Assembly (NCBI GenBank): GCA_046349035.1
Contig: JAXMDC010000004.1
Location: 434,001 to 498,000, forward strand
Reading direction: 5' to 3'
Source: JAXMDC01 sp046349035
GTDB taxonomy: Bacteria > Pseudomonadota > Alphaproteobacteria > Rhizobiales > Kaistiaceae
DNA: 64,000 nucleotides
Shown: positions 31,760 through 39,235 of the stretch, piece after piece
Position numbering within the stretch: position 1 is the stretch's first letter
Layout of the letters: each line of letters starts with the position of its first letter
The notes under the pieces: model-generated
The model's input: the letters and a program-made list of their open reading frames with translations, nothing else
Databases searched by the model: none
What the model was told of the DNA's origin: nothing
Translations under genes and position numbers: made by a program

Positions 31760-32468
31760 GATCCCACTCCACATCGAATCGATCGGGGGCGCCCGAGCGG
31801 TTCCGCTCGAGTTCGAGATGCCAGGCCGGACGGCCGATCCCCTTCTGGAAACCGTCCATCGTCCCTGCTGCGAGCGGTCCGACACGCCAGCGTGTCAGGG
31901 CGGCGCTCGGCTCGGCCTCGCCCGCCTGGTGCAGGAAAAGGCCGGTGACCCCGGACTGTTGCGCCCTGAGTGCCAGACGCCGGCTGGCGGTGAGGTCGAG
32001 AACGGCGGGATTGCCGCGAATTTCCCCAAGGACGGCGGCAAGACCCTGGCAGGCGAGCCCCTCCTCGAAGGCGAACAGCGCCTCTTCAGGGCGCCTCGTC
32101 TCGACCAGGATCAGGCGTTCCGGATCGAGGCCGAACTGCAGGAATCCCGGACCGTAGGGGACGCCGGCTTCCGCCAACGCCCACCGTTCGCTCACCCAGA
32201 GGACGGGTCGCCTATCCTTCGCCGTCAGGCGGGCCAGCACCGCCAGGGCAAAGCCATTGGCGGCGCCGTTCTCACGCGTCAGCGCCGAACGGATTTCATG
32301 AAGCCCCGCCCGCACCAGACCCCCGCCAAGCCGCCGGTCAATGCCGTCAAGGCCAAGCGTCAGGCGCTCCGGCCCGCCCTCGCCTCCGCACTCTGGCAAG
32401 GCAAGCGCCGGCCGTCCCTCAAGTGCGGCAACCTGTTGACGAAGGAGATCGAGGTGGGTGGGCAACAC
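31629..32468 (-). CDS. imuA: ImuA, RecA-like mutasome protein
   Basis: This 279-residue protein of the SulA/RecA-like ImuA family is the first gene of the SOS mutasome operon. LGLDGIDRRLGGGLVRAGLHEI in the first 60 residues and the following RecA-like core without a good Walker A match ImuA. It interacts with RecA and ImuB and is required for damage-induced mutagenesis. The GTG at 32468 is the best start. A LexA site begins only five bases upstream, so the ribosome binding site, if any, is AAGAG within the operator. The 3' end overlaps imuB by 131 bases. Confidence 0.88.
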   Translation of the reverse strand: MLPTHLDLLRQQVAALEGRPALALPECGGEGGPERLTLGLDGIDRRLGGGLVRAGLHEIRSALTRENGAANGFALAVLARLTAKDRRPVLWVSERWALAEAGVPYGPGFLQFGLDPERLILVETRRPEEALFAFEEGLACQGLAAVLGEIRGNPAVLDLTASRRLALRAQQSGVTGLFLHQAGEAEPSAALTRWRVGPLAAGTMDGFQKGIGRPAWHLELERNRSGAPDRFDVEWDHESRRFTTVAKPAALPLARPALPLNRPYSAPDAWPQLALGRTG

Positions 32469-32472
32469 GATT

Positions 32473-32487
32473 GTTCTCTTTTTGTTC
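32473..32487 (-). promoter_or_regulatory. Alphaproteobacterial LexA (SOS) box at imuA
   Basis: The minus strand reads GAAC-AAAAAGA-GAAC, the alphaproteobacterial LexA consensus GAAC-N7-GAAC (plus strand GTTC-N7-GTTC). A further inverted repeat TTTTGTTCT...AGAACAAAA (32480-32510) overlaps it, giving an extra half-site. It lies directly before imuA, as expected for an SOS-induced mutasome. Confidence 0.85.
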
Positions 32488-32550
32488 TAATAAACAACAG
32501 GAGAACAAAACGAGAGTCAAGCGCACCGATGGCTCGAAGAAGCTGCCTCT

Positions 32551-34161
32551 CTAATGCCGGAAGTGCCTCACCCCGGTGAACACCATGGCGAGGCCCTTGT
32601 CATTGGCGGCGGCGATGACCTCTTCGTCGCGCACCGATCCACCCGGCTGAATGATCGCCGTCGCCCCGGCTTCCGCCGCCGCCAACAGCCCATCGGCAAA
32701 GGGGAAGAAGGCGTCAGAGGCGACCACCGACCCGACCGCCAGAGACTCAGACAACCCTGCTGTCTTGGCGGCTTCCAATGCCTTGCGCGCCGCGATGGTT
32801 GAGGAATCGACGCGGCTCATCTGCCCTGCCCCTATGCCGACCGTGGCACCGTCCTTGGCATAGACGATGGCGTTCGACTTGACGTGCTTGGCGACCTTGA
32901 AGGCGAAGCGGAGGTCGGCGAGTTCTCGCGCGCTCGGCGGCCGCCGCGTCACCACCTGGAGGTCCATGTCCTCGACCACCGCCGCGTCGCGGTCCTGCAC
33001 CAGCCAACCGCCGGCGACCGAGCGCACCGTCAGCGTAGCAATCTTCGGGTCGGGCAGCGCGCCGGGCAGCAATAGACGCAGGTTCTTCTTCGCCGCGACG
33101 ATCGCCTGCGCTTCGGCGCTGGCGTCGGGCGCAACGATCACCTCGGTGAAGATCTTGACGATCTCCTGCGCCGCCGCCGCATCGAGCGGACGGTTGAGCG
33201 CGACGATCCCGCCAAAGGCCGAAACCGGATCGCAGCGCAGCGCCTTCAGATAGGCGTCGAGCAGCGAGGAACCCTCAGCAACCCCACAGGGATTGGCGTG
33301 CTTGATGATCGCCACCGCCGCCGTTCGCGCGGGATCGAATTCCGACACCAGCTCGTAAGCGGCATCGGTGTCGTTGATGTTGTTGTAGGAGAGCTCCTTG
33401 CCCTGCACCTGGCGCGCTGTGGCCACACCCGGGCGGGCGGCACCGCCGACATAGAACGCTGCCACCTGATGCGGATTTTCGCCATAGCGCGGCCGTTCCT
33501 TGAGGACGCCGCCCACCGCCAGCCATTTCGGCAGCCGCTCCCCGCCATGCTCGCCGAACCAGCCGGCGATCGCCGCATCGTACGCCGCCGTCCGCGCGAA
33601 GGCCTTACCGGCCAAGCTCCGCCGCGCCTCGCGCGAAATGCCGCCCTCTCCGAGCGCGGCCAGCACTGACGCATAGTCGGCCGGGTCGACCACGACGGCG
33701 ACATAGGCGTGGTTCTTCGCCGCCGCACGGATCATCGCCGGTCCGCCGACATCGATGTTCTCGATCGTCGTCGCATCGTCGGCTCCGGCCGCCACCGTCG
33801 CCTCGAAGGGGTAGAGATTAACAACCAGGAGATCGAACCCGGCGATGCCGTGCTGCGCCATCGCTTCGGCATGACCGGCATCGTCGCGGAGCCCGAGGAG
33901 CCCGCCATGAATCTTCGGGTGCAAGGTCTTAACCCGCCCGTCCATCATCTCGGGAAATCCGGTCACGGCCGCGACATCGGTGACCTTGATGCCGCCCGCG
34001 GTCAGCGCCGCCGCCGTACCGCCGGTCGATACGATTTCCGCGCCCCGCCCAATCAAAGCACGCGCGAACTCGACCAAACCGCTCTTATCGGAAACTGAGA
34101 TCAGCACCCGGCGGATCGAAAGCCGCTCCGGGCCGGCGAAAATCTTCCGCGGCGAAGCCAT
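32551..34161 (-). CDS. purH: Bifunctional AICAR transformylase/IMP cyclohydrolase
   Basis: This is a 536-residue enzyme for the last two steps of IMP synthesis. The N-terminal cyclohydrolase domain (about 15-210) begins RRVLISVSDKSGLVEFA, with STGGTAAAL and MDGRVKTLHPKIHGG. The C-terminal transformylase domain shows YGENPHQ (about 225), IKHANPCGVAEG (about 285) and SDAFFPFADG and PGGSVRDEEV near the end. The ATG at 34161 gives the normal N terminus, and an upstream extension is not conserved. It ends 82 bases from the imuA start and is followed by no obvious terminator. Confidence 0.96.
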   Translation of the reverse strand: MASPRKIFAGPERLSIRRVLISVSDKSGLVEFARALIGRGAEIVSTGGTAAALTAGGIKVTDVAAVTGFPEMMDGRVKTLHPKIHGGLLGLRDDAGHAEAMAQHGIAGFDLLVVNLYPFEATVAAGADDATTIENIDVGGPAMIRAAAKNHAYVAVVVDPADYASVLAALGEGGISREARRSLAGKAFARTAAYDAAIAGWFGEHGGERLPKWLAVGGVLKERPRYGENPHQVAAFYVGGAARPGVATARQVQGKELSYNNINDTDAAYELVSEFDPARTAAVAIIKHANPCGVAEGSSLLDAYLKALRCDPVSAFGGIVALNRPLDAAAAQEIVKIFTEVIVAPDASAEAQAIVAAKKNLRLLLPGALPDPKIATLTVRSVAGGWLVQDRDAAVVEDMDLQVVTRRPPSARELADLRFAFKVAKHVKSNAIVYAKDGATVGIGAGQMSRVDSSTIAARKALEAAKTAGLSESLAVGSVVASDAFFPFADGLLAAAEAGATAIIQPGGSVRDEEVIAAANDKGLAMVFTGVRHFRH

Positions 34162-34224
34162 GGGGACATCCCTGTCTGCGAGCCGCGGGGATAGCACCTT
34201 TGCGCCGCGCAAGGAATGCGCGCT

Positions 34225-36018
34225 TTAGCCGTCGTCCGCACCGTCAAGATCGGCGCCCGGCAATACATTTGGCGCCGCGCCGCTTCGCATGGAATCGGGC
34301 AGACGAACACGGCCGCGGAAGCCGATACGGCGCAACGACCAGGATACCGACGGCTGCTGTTGCGGTCGCCCGAGCAGGACGATTTGCAGGCTCGGTCGGT
34401 TACCGTGAACGTCGGAGAAGAAGATGCTGTCTTCGATATTGGCTTCGGCTGTCGATTCGAACTGCCACATCTCGCCGTCGACGAAGACGAGTTCGATCGG
34501 GCCCCCCGCCTCTTCCTGAAGAGCCTCCAGACTGGGGTGGAGGTGAAAGCGGATAGCGAATGTGTCTTTGCCGCTCCGCGTCACCGGCTGGCCGCGCGGC
34601 GTCGTGAAGATATCGGCGCCGTCCAGCCGATCGCCGGTCGCCGACAGCCGTATGCGCCGGTGATGGATGATGCCGTAGCGCTCGCCAAAGCCGTCGTGAC
34701 GCGCCACGATGACCGTGCCGCCCTCCTCCTGGCCGCGCTCCACCGTGACGTTCTGGGGGCCGGCGATGACGACCTCGCCCAACCGCTGCGAGAGTCCCGG
34801 TCGGTTGAGAAAGCGACAGGACGACGTGTCGTTGATGCTGACGGTGGAGTGCGCCGCTGTCGTGCGCGCCAAGCGCCGCAGTCGCGGCGGCCCGACCGTC
34901 GGCGCCCCGCAATTGACCACCACCAGCTGCCGGCCGACGCTGAGCTCGAACGAGAGGCAGCCGGCGTGAGCGGTCCCGCTGATCGGCATCGCCGGCGGCG
35001 CGCCGGTGTCCATCAGCACCAGAGTCGGCCCTGCCACCACTCTTTGATAGCCGCTGTGCGGCGCGTTCGACACCGGGTTGCCGCGTGCGTCGTCGTAAGC
35101 GAGCGCAGTAGCGACGAGATCGGACTGAGTGTCGCCCATACCGTTGAAGCGAGCAAAGCCACCGTCCCCGTGCCGGAAGAAGCGGATCATCGGCATCATG
35201 CGGTCGATGACTGCCATCAGCGCCCGCGATGGCTGAATGCCGCGCGCCGTGAACGCCTGCCTGAGCGGTAGCAGGTCCACGAGAAGGTCGATGAGAGCGC
35301 CGGGGTTGCGCCCGACGTGACCGCCGTCGGGCAGTACCTGGTTCTGCAGTTCGCTATCCAGTTTGCGCGAAGCCTGTTTCACGAAGGCATCGGCGTCCGA
35401 CATGGAAAGCGCGGCAGCAGTTAGCGCAATCATCGCCCGCAGCCGCGGGAGGCCGGCCGCCGCCATACCTGCCACGCGCCGCAAATGGCGCGTCTGCCGT
35501 GTCAGCGAGCGGATGAAGCGCGTGTAAAAGGCGTAGTCGCAGCCTTCCAGGATTAGCGGTGCCTGGGCCAGCCAAGACATAATCCGCCGCGAGACCACCT
35601 CGGTCTCCCAGGCTATGGCGGGGTGCCGGCTGCCGACTCGGATCCAGTCGGCGACCAGTGTGCGCGCCGTCGGATCGGCCGGCCCGCCATCGGCGACGCG
35701 CAGATGCCGAAGCCAGCCGAAGCCGTGCAGGCGCCGCGCCCATTCTTCGCCGGGAGGTTCGAACTCGAAGACCGAATCGTCACCGACATCGATCAACTGG
35801 CCGGCGAAAAGAAAGCGCCCGGCATGAATGTCGGCGGCAACGGTGGGATCGGACGTACGCAGGTCGGTCGGAGCGATCAGTAGCCGCTCCGGATAACGCC
35901 CCGCATAGCGCATGCCGAACAGCGGGCTGCCAAGCGCGCGATAAGCGAGAGCCCGGAGCGACTCAGTCAGCGTGAAGGCAGCCAGCCTTCTCCGCCCCGA
36001 GGTCATCGCACTCGCCAT
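34225..36018 (-). CDS. Heparinase II/III family protein
   Basis: This is a 597-residue protein of the heparinase II/III family, with an N-terminal alpha/alpha toroid and a C-terminal beta-sandwich. WLRHLRVADGGPADPTA and IRVGSRHPAIAWETEVVSRR (about 100-150) lie in the toroid. GDGGFARFNGMGDTQ (about 280) and TAAHSTVSINDTSSCRFL with HDGFGERYGIIHHRRIRLS belong to the lyase part. Alphaproteobacterial members sit regularly next to purH, as here, and many have no clear signal peptide. The real substrate is not known and is unlikely to be heparin. It lies 63 bases upstream of purH on the same strand. Confidence 0.88.
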   Translation of the reverse strand: MASAMTSGRRRLAAFTLTESLRALAYRALGSPLFGMRYAGRYPERLLIAPTDLRTSDPTVAADIHAGRFLFAGQLIDVGDDSVFEFEPPGEEWARRLHGFGWLRHLRVADGGPADPTARTLVADWIRVGSRHPAIAWETEVVSRRIMSWLAQAPLILEGCDYAFYTRFIRSLTRQTRHLRRVAGMAAAGLPRLRAMIALTAAALSMSDADAFVKQASRKLDSELQNQVLPDGGHVGRNPGALIDLLVDLLPLRQAFTARGIQPSRALMAVIDRMMPMIRFFRHGDGGFARFNGMGDTQSDLVATALAYDDARGNPVSNAPHSGYQRVVAGPTLVLMDTGAPPAMPISGTAHAGCLSFELSVGRQLVVVNCGAPTVGPPRLRRLARTTAAHSTVSINDTSSCRFLNRPGLSQRLGEVVIAGPQNVTVERGQEEGGTVIVARHDGFGERYGIIHHRRIRLSATGDRLDGADIFTTPRGQPVTRSGKDTFAIRFHLHPSLEALQEEAGGPIELVFVDGEMWQFESTAEANIEDSIFFSDVHGNRPSLQIVLLGRPQQQPSVSWSLRRIGFRGRVRLPDSMRSGAAPNVLPGADLDGADDG

Positions 36019-36130
36019 GGTCCCCGGCCTTCCGCTCTCCCTGGACGCGCCGGGTCGGAACCGGGCGTTCGGGCACCGTCAACACACTGACGCGAGAACA
36101 ACGTGGTTGGTACCTGGAGAAGTCTGACGA

Positions 36131-36646
36131 TCAGCCGGCGCAGCCCTTGGCCACCGCGTCCAGTGCCGCGCTGATCCCGGCGAGCGAGTAGGTATCCGTT
36201 GTGTTGGTGCCGCGCCGCGAGGTTCCCTTGACCACCATCTGGCTGCCGCGCTTCAGCGCACCGACCAGCGCAAGCTCATCGGCGGCGCTTTCAACCCAGG
36301 CACCGTCCTCTTTGGTAAACAAGCTGAACTTCTGCGTGTCGATCTCGACCGCCGCTTTGGCATCGTCCTTGAAGGGGTACCCAATGATGATGTTGATCTC
36401 ATTGGCGATATTCTCGGCCGGGCGCGTCGAGATCATGAAATAGGTCGGATCGCGATTGAGGCCGGTCGGCTGGCTCGTCTTGGGCTGCGAAGCGGCGTAG
36501 CAAAGCTTGCCCTTCTTTTCGCCGAGGGTGATCGTATAGGCCGTCCAGTCTTTAAACACGCCGAGCTTGGTCGGCGTTTGTGCGACGGCATCGCCGGCAA
36601 CGAGCGCCAGCGCCAAAGTCGCAGCACAGGTGAACTTCGTGATCAT
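36131..36646 (-). CDS. Invasion-associated locus B (IalB) family protein
   Basis: This is a 171-residue exported protein with a signal peptide (MITKFTCAATLALALVAGDAVA). The mature part follows the IalB pattern: FKDWTAYTI, KLCYAASQPK, PTYFMISTRP, INIIIGYPF and MVVKGTSRRGT, with a terminal CAG. IalB was first linked to erythrocyte invasion in Bartonella, but the family is widespread in free-living alphaproteobacteria, with unknown function in the periplasm. Two Cys may form a disulfide. A palindrome GGTAAC-ACG-GTTACC lies about 72 bases upstream of the start. Confidence 0.85.
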   Translation of the reverse strand: MITKFTCAATLALALVAGDAVAQTPTKLGVFKDWTAYTITLGEKKGKLCYAASQPKTSQPTGLNRDPTYFMISTRPAENIANEINIIIGYPFKDDAKAAVEIDTQKFSLFTKEDGAWVESAADELALVGALKRGSQMVVKGTSRRGTNTTDTYSLAGISAALDAVAKGCAG

Positions 36647-36717
36647 AGCTACTTGGCCAATCAGCTTCTGCCGCCGATCGCGGCATCCTTGCCATCCAGT
36701 TTGTCGTAAAGCTTGGA

Positions 36718-36732
36718 GGTAACACGGTTACC
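36718..36732. promoter_or_regulatory. Perfect inverted repeat upstream of the IalB gene
   Basis: The sequence GGTAAC-ACG-GTTACC is a perfect 6-3-6 palindrome in the short intergenic region between the DUF1232 gene and the IalB gene, both leftward. It may be an operator for an unknown regulator. Confidence 0.4.
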
Positions 36733-36766
36733 GATTGGTGAACATACGCTGACGCTCCGGCCACCG

Positions 36767-37168
36767 CTATCCGCTCCGCCTCCCCGAGGCCGGCGGAAGT
36801 TCCTCACCGCCGGTATCGGCAAGCACACGGCGGGCGGCCTCACGGTGGTCGGGTCCGATTGCCCCGCCCACCATCGCAATCGCCGCCACCAGCACGGTCA
36901 GATCGTCGGTGAAACCGAGCCCTGCAAAGAAATCCGGGATCGCATCGATCGGCACAATGAAATAGGCGAGGGCACCCAGCAACACGCCTTTGACCCGAGG
37001 CGGGGTCGCGGGGTCGAAGGCGCAGAAATAGGCGGCCACTAGATCTTCGGCGAACGGTATGCGCGCCAACGCCTTGCGCAGCGCCGGCCAGAAGCCGCGG
37101 CGAACCCGCGCTTCGCTTCGCGTGCCCTTCTCGGGCCCGAGAATCTCGCCGTATTTGATCTCTCTCAT
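36767..37168 (-). CDS. YkvA/DUF1232 family membrane protein
   Basis: This is a protein of about 133 residues of the YkvA (DUF1232) family. The diagnostic stretch is GALAYFIVPIDAIPDFFAGL-G-FTDDLTVL (about 75-105), with one or two hydrophobic segments. KALARIPFAEDLVAAYFCAFDP comes just before. The family is of unknown function and probably membrane-associated. The ATG at 37168 is favoured, and an upstream in-frame start at 37252 would add 28 residues without family similarity. It lies 93 bases downstream of thpR on the same strand. Confidence 0.83.
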   Translation of the reverse strand: MREIKYGEILGPEKGTRSEARVRRGFWPALRKALARIPFAEDLVAAYFCAFDPATPPRVKGVLLGALAYFIVPIDAIPDFFAGLGFTDDLTVLVAAIAMVGGAIGPDHREAARRVLADTGGEELPPASGRRSG

Positions 37169-37261
37169 CAAGGCCGGCTCCAACGGCAGGCCACCCCTCA
37201 GCCAGGATGCTCTTCCCGCTCCGCGACGGCAAGTGTTCCGTCCTGCGGACATCGCCGCACC

Positions 37262-37795
37262 TCAGACCAGGGGGTAGCCCTGTTCGACGACGTAGGGCCC
37301 GCCTCCGCTGCCGCTCTTGGCGGAGTAGAGCACGAACCGCTCAACTTCAAAGGGTTCGCCCACAAAGCCGCCCCGCAGGCTGAGATAGCCGGCCACCTCT
37401 TCCGCGGCGCTCCCACCGAGCCGGGCGAGCGTTACATGTGGCTGGAAGCGTCGTGGGTCGGCCGCCACTCCCATCCGCTGCAACAGGCGCTCGTGCTCCG
37501 CCTGCAGTTCGATTAGTGCCGTGTCCGGTTGGGCGCGGGCGACGATAACCCGATTTTGCCGCGGGCCGAGACAATCCAAGCCGGAGAGGACAAGGTCGAA
37601 GCGCCGGCGCCGTACTTGGCTCAGGAGATCGGCAATGTCGTCCGCGACGGCACCGTCCACGTCGCCGATGAAGCGGAGCGTCAGGTGGTAGAGTTCCCGG
37701 TCGATCCAGCGCGCAGCTGCCAGTCCGCCGCGCAACCGGGCCAATTGCTCAGCGACCCGCGTGGGGATTTCGATGCCGGTGAACAGACGGGGCAT
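37262..37795 (-). CDS. thpR: RNA 2',3'-cyclic phosphodiesterase (ThpR/LigT)
   Basis: This is a 177-residue member of the 2H phosphoesterase family. The two catalytic HxT motifs are HLTLRFIG (about 37) and HVTLARLG (about 120), and MPRLFTGIEIP is the usual N terminus. ThpR opens 2',3'-cyclic phosphate ends and can reversibly join 2'-5' RNA in vitro. The ATG at 37795 is chosen on the conserved N terminus. It follows the esterase gene by 25 bases and probably shares its transcript. Confidence 0.92.
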   Translation of the reverse strand: MPRLFTGIEIPTRVAEQLARLRGGLAAARWIDRELYHLTLRFIGDVDGAVADDIADLLSQVRRRRFDLVLSGLDCLGPRQNRVIVARAQPDTALIELQAEHERLLQRMGVAADPRRFQPHVTLARLGGSAAEEVAGYLSLRGGFVGEPFEVERFVLYSAKSGSGGGPYVVEQGYPLV

Positions 37796-37820
37796 CGCGG
37801 CTATCCGTGGCGCCCGCGCC

Positions 37821-38468
37821 CTAGGGCCTGCGCGCGATTTGCGCCAAGAGGGCTTCGGCTGCCGGCAAGATGCGCTCCACCATAACCGCAACGCCGTCGC
37901 TGTTGGGGTGCATACCGTCGCGCAGCAGCAGGCGCGGCTCGGCCGCCACTCCGTCCAGGAAAAAGGGGTGCAGCAGCACGCGCCGCTGGTCAGCCAGGTC
38001 AACGTACATGCCGTCGAAGGCGCGACGAAAATCGGGCCCCATATTGGGCGGCGCCAGCATGCCCACCAATAGCACCGGAAGCCGGCGAGCACTGAGCTTC
38101 GTCAGTATCTGATCGAGCGCGCGCCGCGTGACCGCCGGGTCGATGCCGCGCAGCATGTCGTTGGCGCCAAGTGCCACGATCACCGCATCGGCATCGCCTT
38201 CGACCGACCAGTCGAGGCGTGCCAACCCGTCGGTGGCGGTATCGCCGGAAACCCCAGCGTTGATCACGGTCACGCTATGACCGCGGGCCTGTAATGCCCG
38301 TTCCAGCTGCGCCGGAAAAGCCTCGGCCGCCTTCAGCTGATAGCCGGCGCTGAGGCTGTCGCCGATGACGACGAGCTTGGCAGAGCCGCCGGCCGCCTCT
38401 GCGTCCCCCCACCACACTGTCACGAGGAGCGCGATCCCGAACCCGGCGAGACGCGAGAGGTTGCGCAT
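37821..38468 (-). CDS. tesA: Periplasmic SGNH esterase (TesA-type lysophospholipase/thioesterase)
   Basis: This is a 215-residue SGNH hydrolase with a signal peptide (MRNLSRLAGFGIALLVTVWW, to about AEA). Block I is VVIGDSLSAGYQL, block II AGVSGDTATDG, block III VALGANDMLRG and block V DGMHPNSDGV, so Ser, Gly, Asn and Asp-x-x-His are all intact. TesA proteins cleave thioesters and lysophospholipids in the periplasm. The divergent YbbA-type ATPase gene 53 bases away is the standard E. coli tesA-ybbA-ybbP arrangement, which supports the call. Confidence 0.92.
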   Translation of the reverse strand: MRNLSRLAGFGIALLVTVWWGDAEAAGGSAKLVVIGDSLSAGYQLKAAEAFPAQLERALQARGHSVTVINAGVSGDTATDGLARLDWSVEGDADAVIVALGANDMLRGIDPAVTRRALDQILTKLSARRLPVLLVGMLAPPNMGPDFRRAFDGMYVDLADQRRVLLHPFFLDGVAAEPRLLLRDGMHPNSDGVAVMVERILPAAEALLAQIARRP

Positions 38469-38521
38469 ACCGATCAAATCTCTGTACCTCCGCTCAGGCC
38501 GTTCATATAGGGTCTTGTGGC

Positions 38522-39235
38522 TTGAGCCAAAACATCGTCGAACTCACCGGCGTCGAACTGGCGCTCGGCCGCGGCCGCAGTCGCGTCAACATCTTGCGCG
38601 GGATCGACCTGGCAATAGCTGCCGGTGAGACGGTAGGACTAGTGGGCCCGTCGGGCTCGGGCAAATCCACGCTGCTGATGGTGATGGCCGGCTTGGAACG
38701 TGCCGATGCCGGGCGCGTTTGCGTCGCCGGCACTGACTTCGCTGGCCTTGGCGAGGACGCTCTGGCGCGCTTCCGCGGCCGCACCATGGGCGTCGTTTTC
38801 CAGTCCTTTCACTTGATCCCGAACATGACGGCGATCGAAAACGTCGCGGTGCCGCTTGAACTCGCCGGCGAGCCCGATGCGATGAGCGCAGCCCGCGACG
38901 AACTCGCCGCTGTCGGACTCGCCGAGCGCCTCGACCACTACCCGCTGGAACTCTCCGGCGGCGAACAGCAGCGTGTGGCGATCGCCCGCGCCCTCGTCGC
39001 CCGGCCGCAAATTCTCCTCGCCGACGAGCCCACCGGCAATCTCGACGAGGCAACCGGAGCGGGCGTTGCCGATCTTCTGTTCGCGGCCTGCCGCGACCGT
39101 GGAATGACCCTTATTCTCGTGACCCACGAGATGACGTTAGCCAAGCGCTGCCGACGCCTCGTGCACCTGCGATCGGGGCGCATCGCAAGCGCCGACGACG
39201 CCCGCGAGCCGCCCCGCCGGGTGCCCGCGCAATGA
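38522..39235 (+). CDS. ybbA: YbbA-type ABC transporter ATP-binding protein
   Basis: This is a 237-residue ATPase of the LolD/MacB/YbbA group. Walker A is GPSGSGKST (about 41), Q-loop FQSFHLIPN, signature LSGGEQQR (about 142), Walker B ILLADEP (about 162) and switch His in LVTHEM. The start is TTG at 38522, as no other start gives the conserved N terminus. Its 3' end overlaps the permease gene (ATGA). It is divergent from tesA, as in E. coli. The transported substrate of YbbAP is unresolved, with hydrophobic compounds suspected. Confidence 0.9.
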   Translation: MSQNIVELTGVELALGRGRSRVNILRGIDLAIAAGETVGLVGPSGSGKSTLLMVMAGLERADAGRVCVAGTDFAGLGEDALARFRGRTMGVVFQSFHLIPNMTAIENVAVPLELAGEPDAMSAARDELAAVGLAERLDHYPLELSGGEQQRVAIARALVARPQILLADEPTGNLDEATGAGVADLLFAACRDRGMTLILVTHEMTLAKRCRRLVHLRSGRIASADDAREPPRRVPAQ

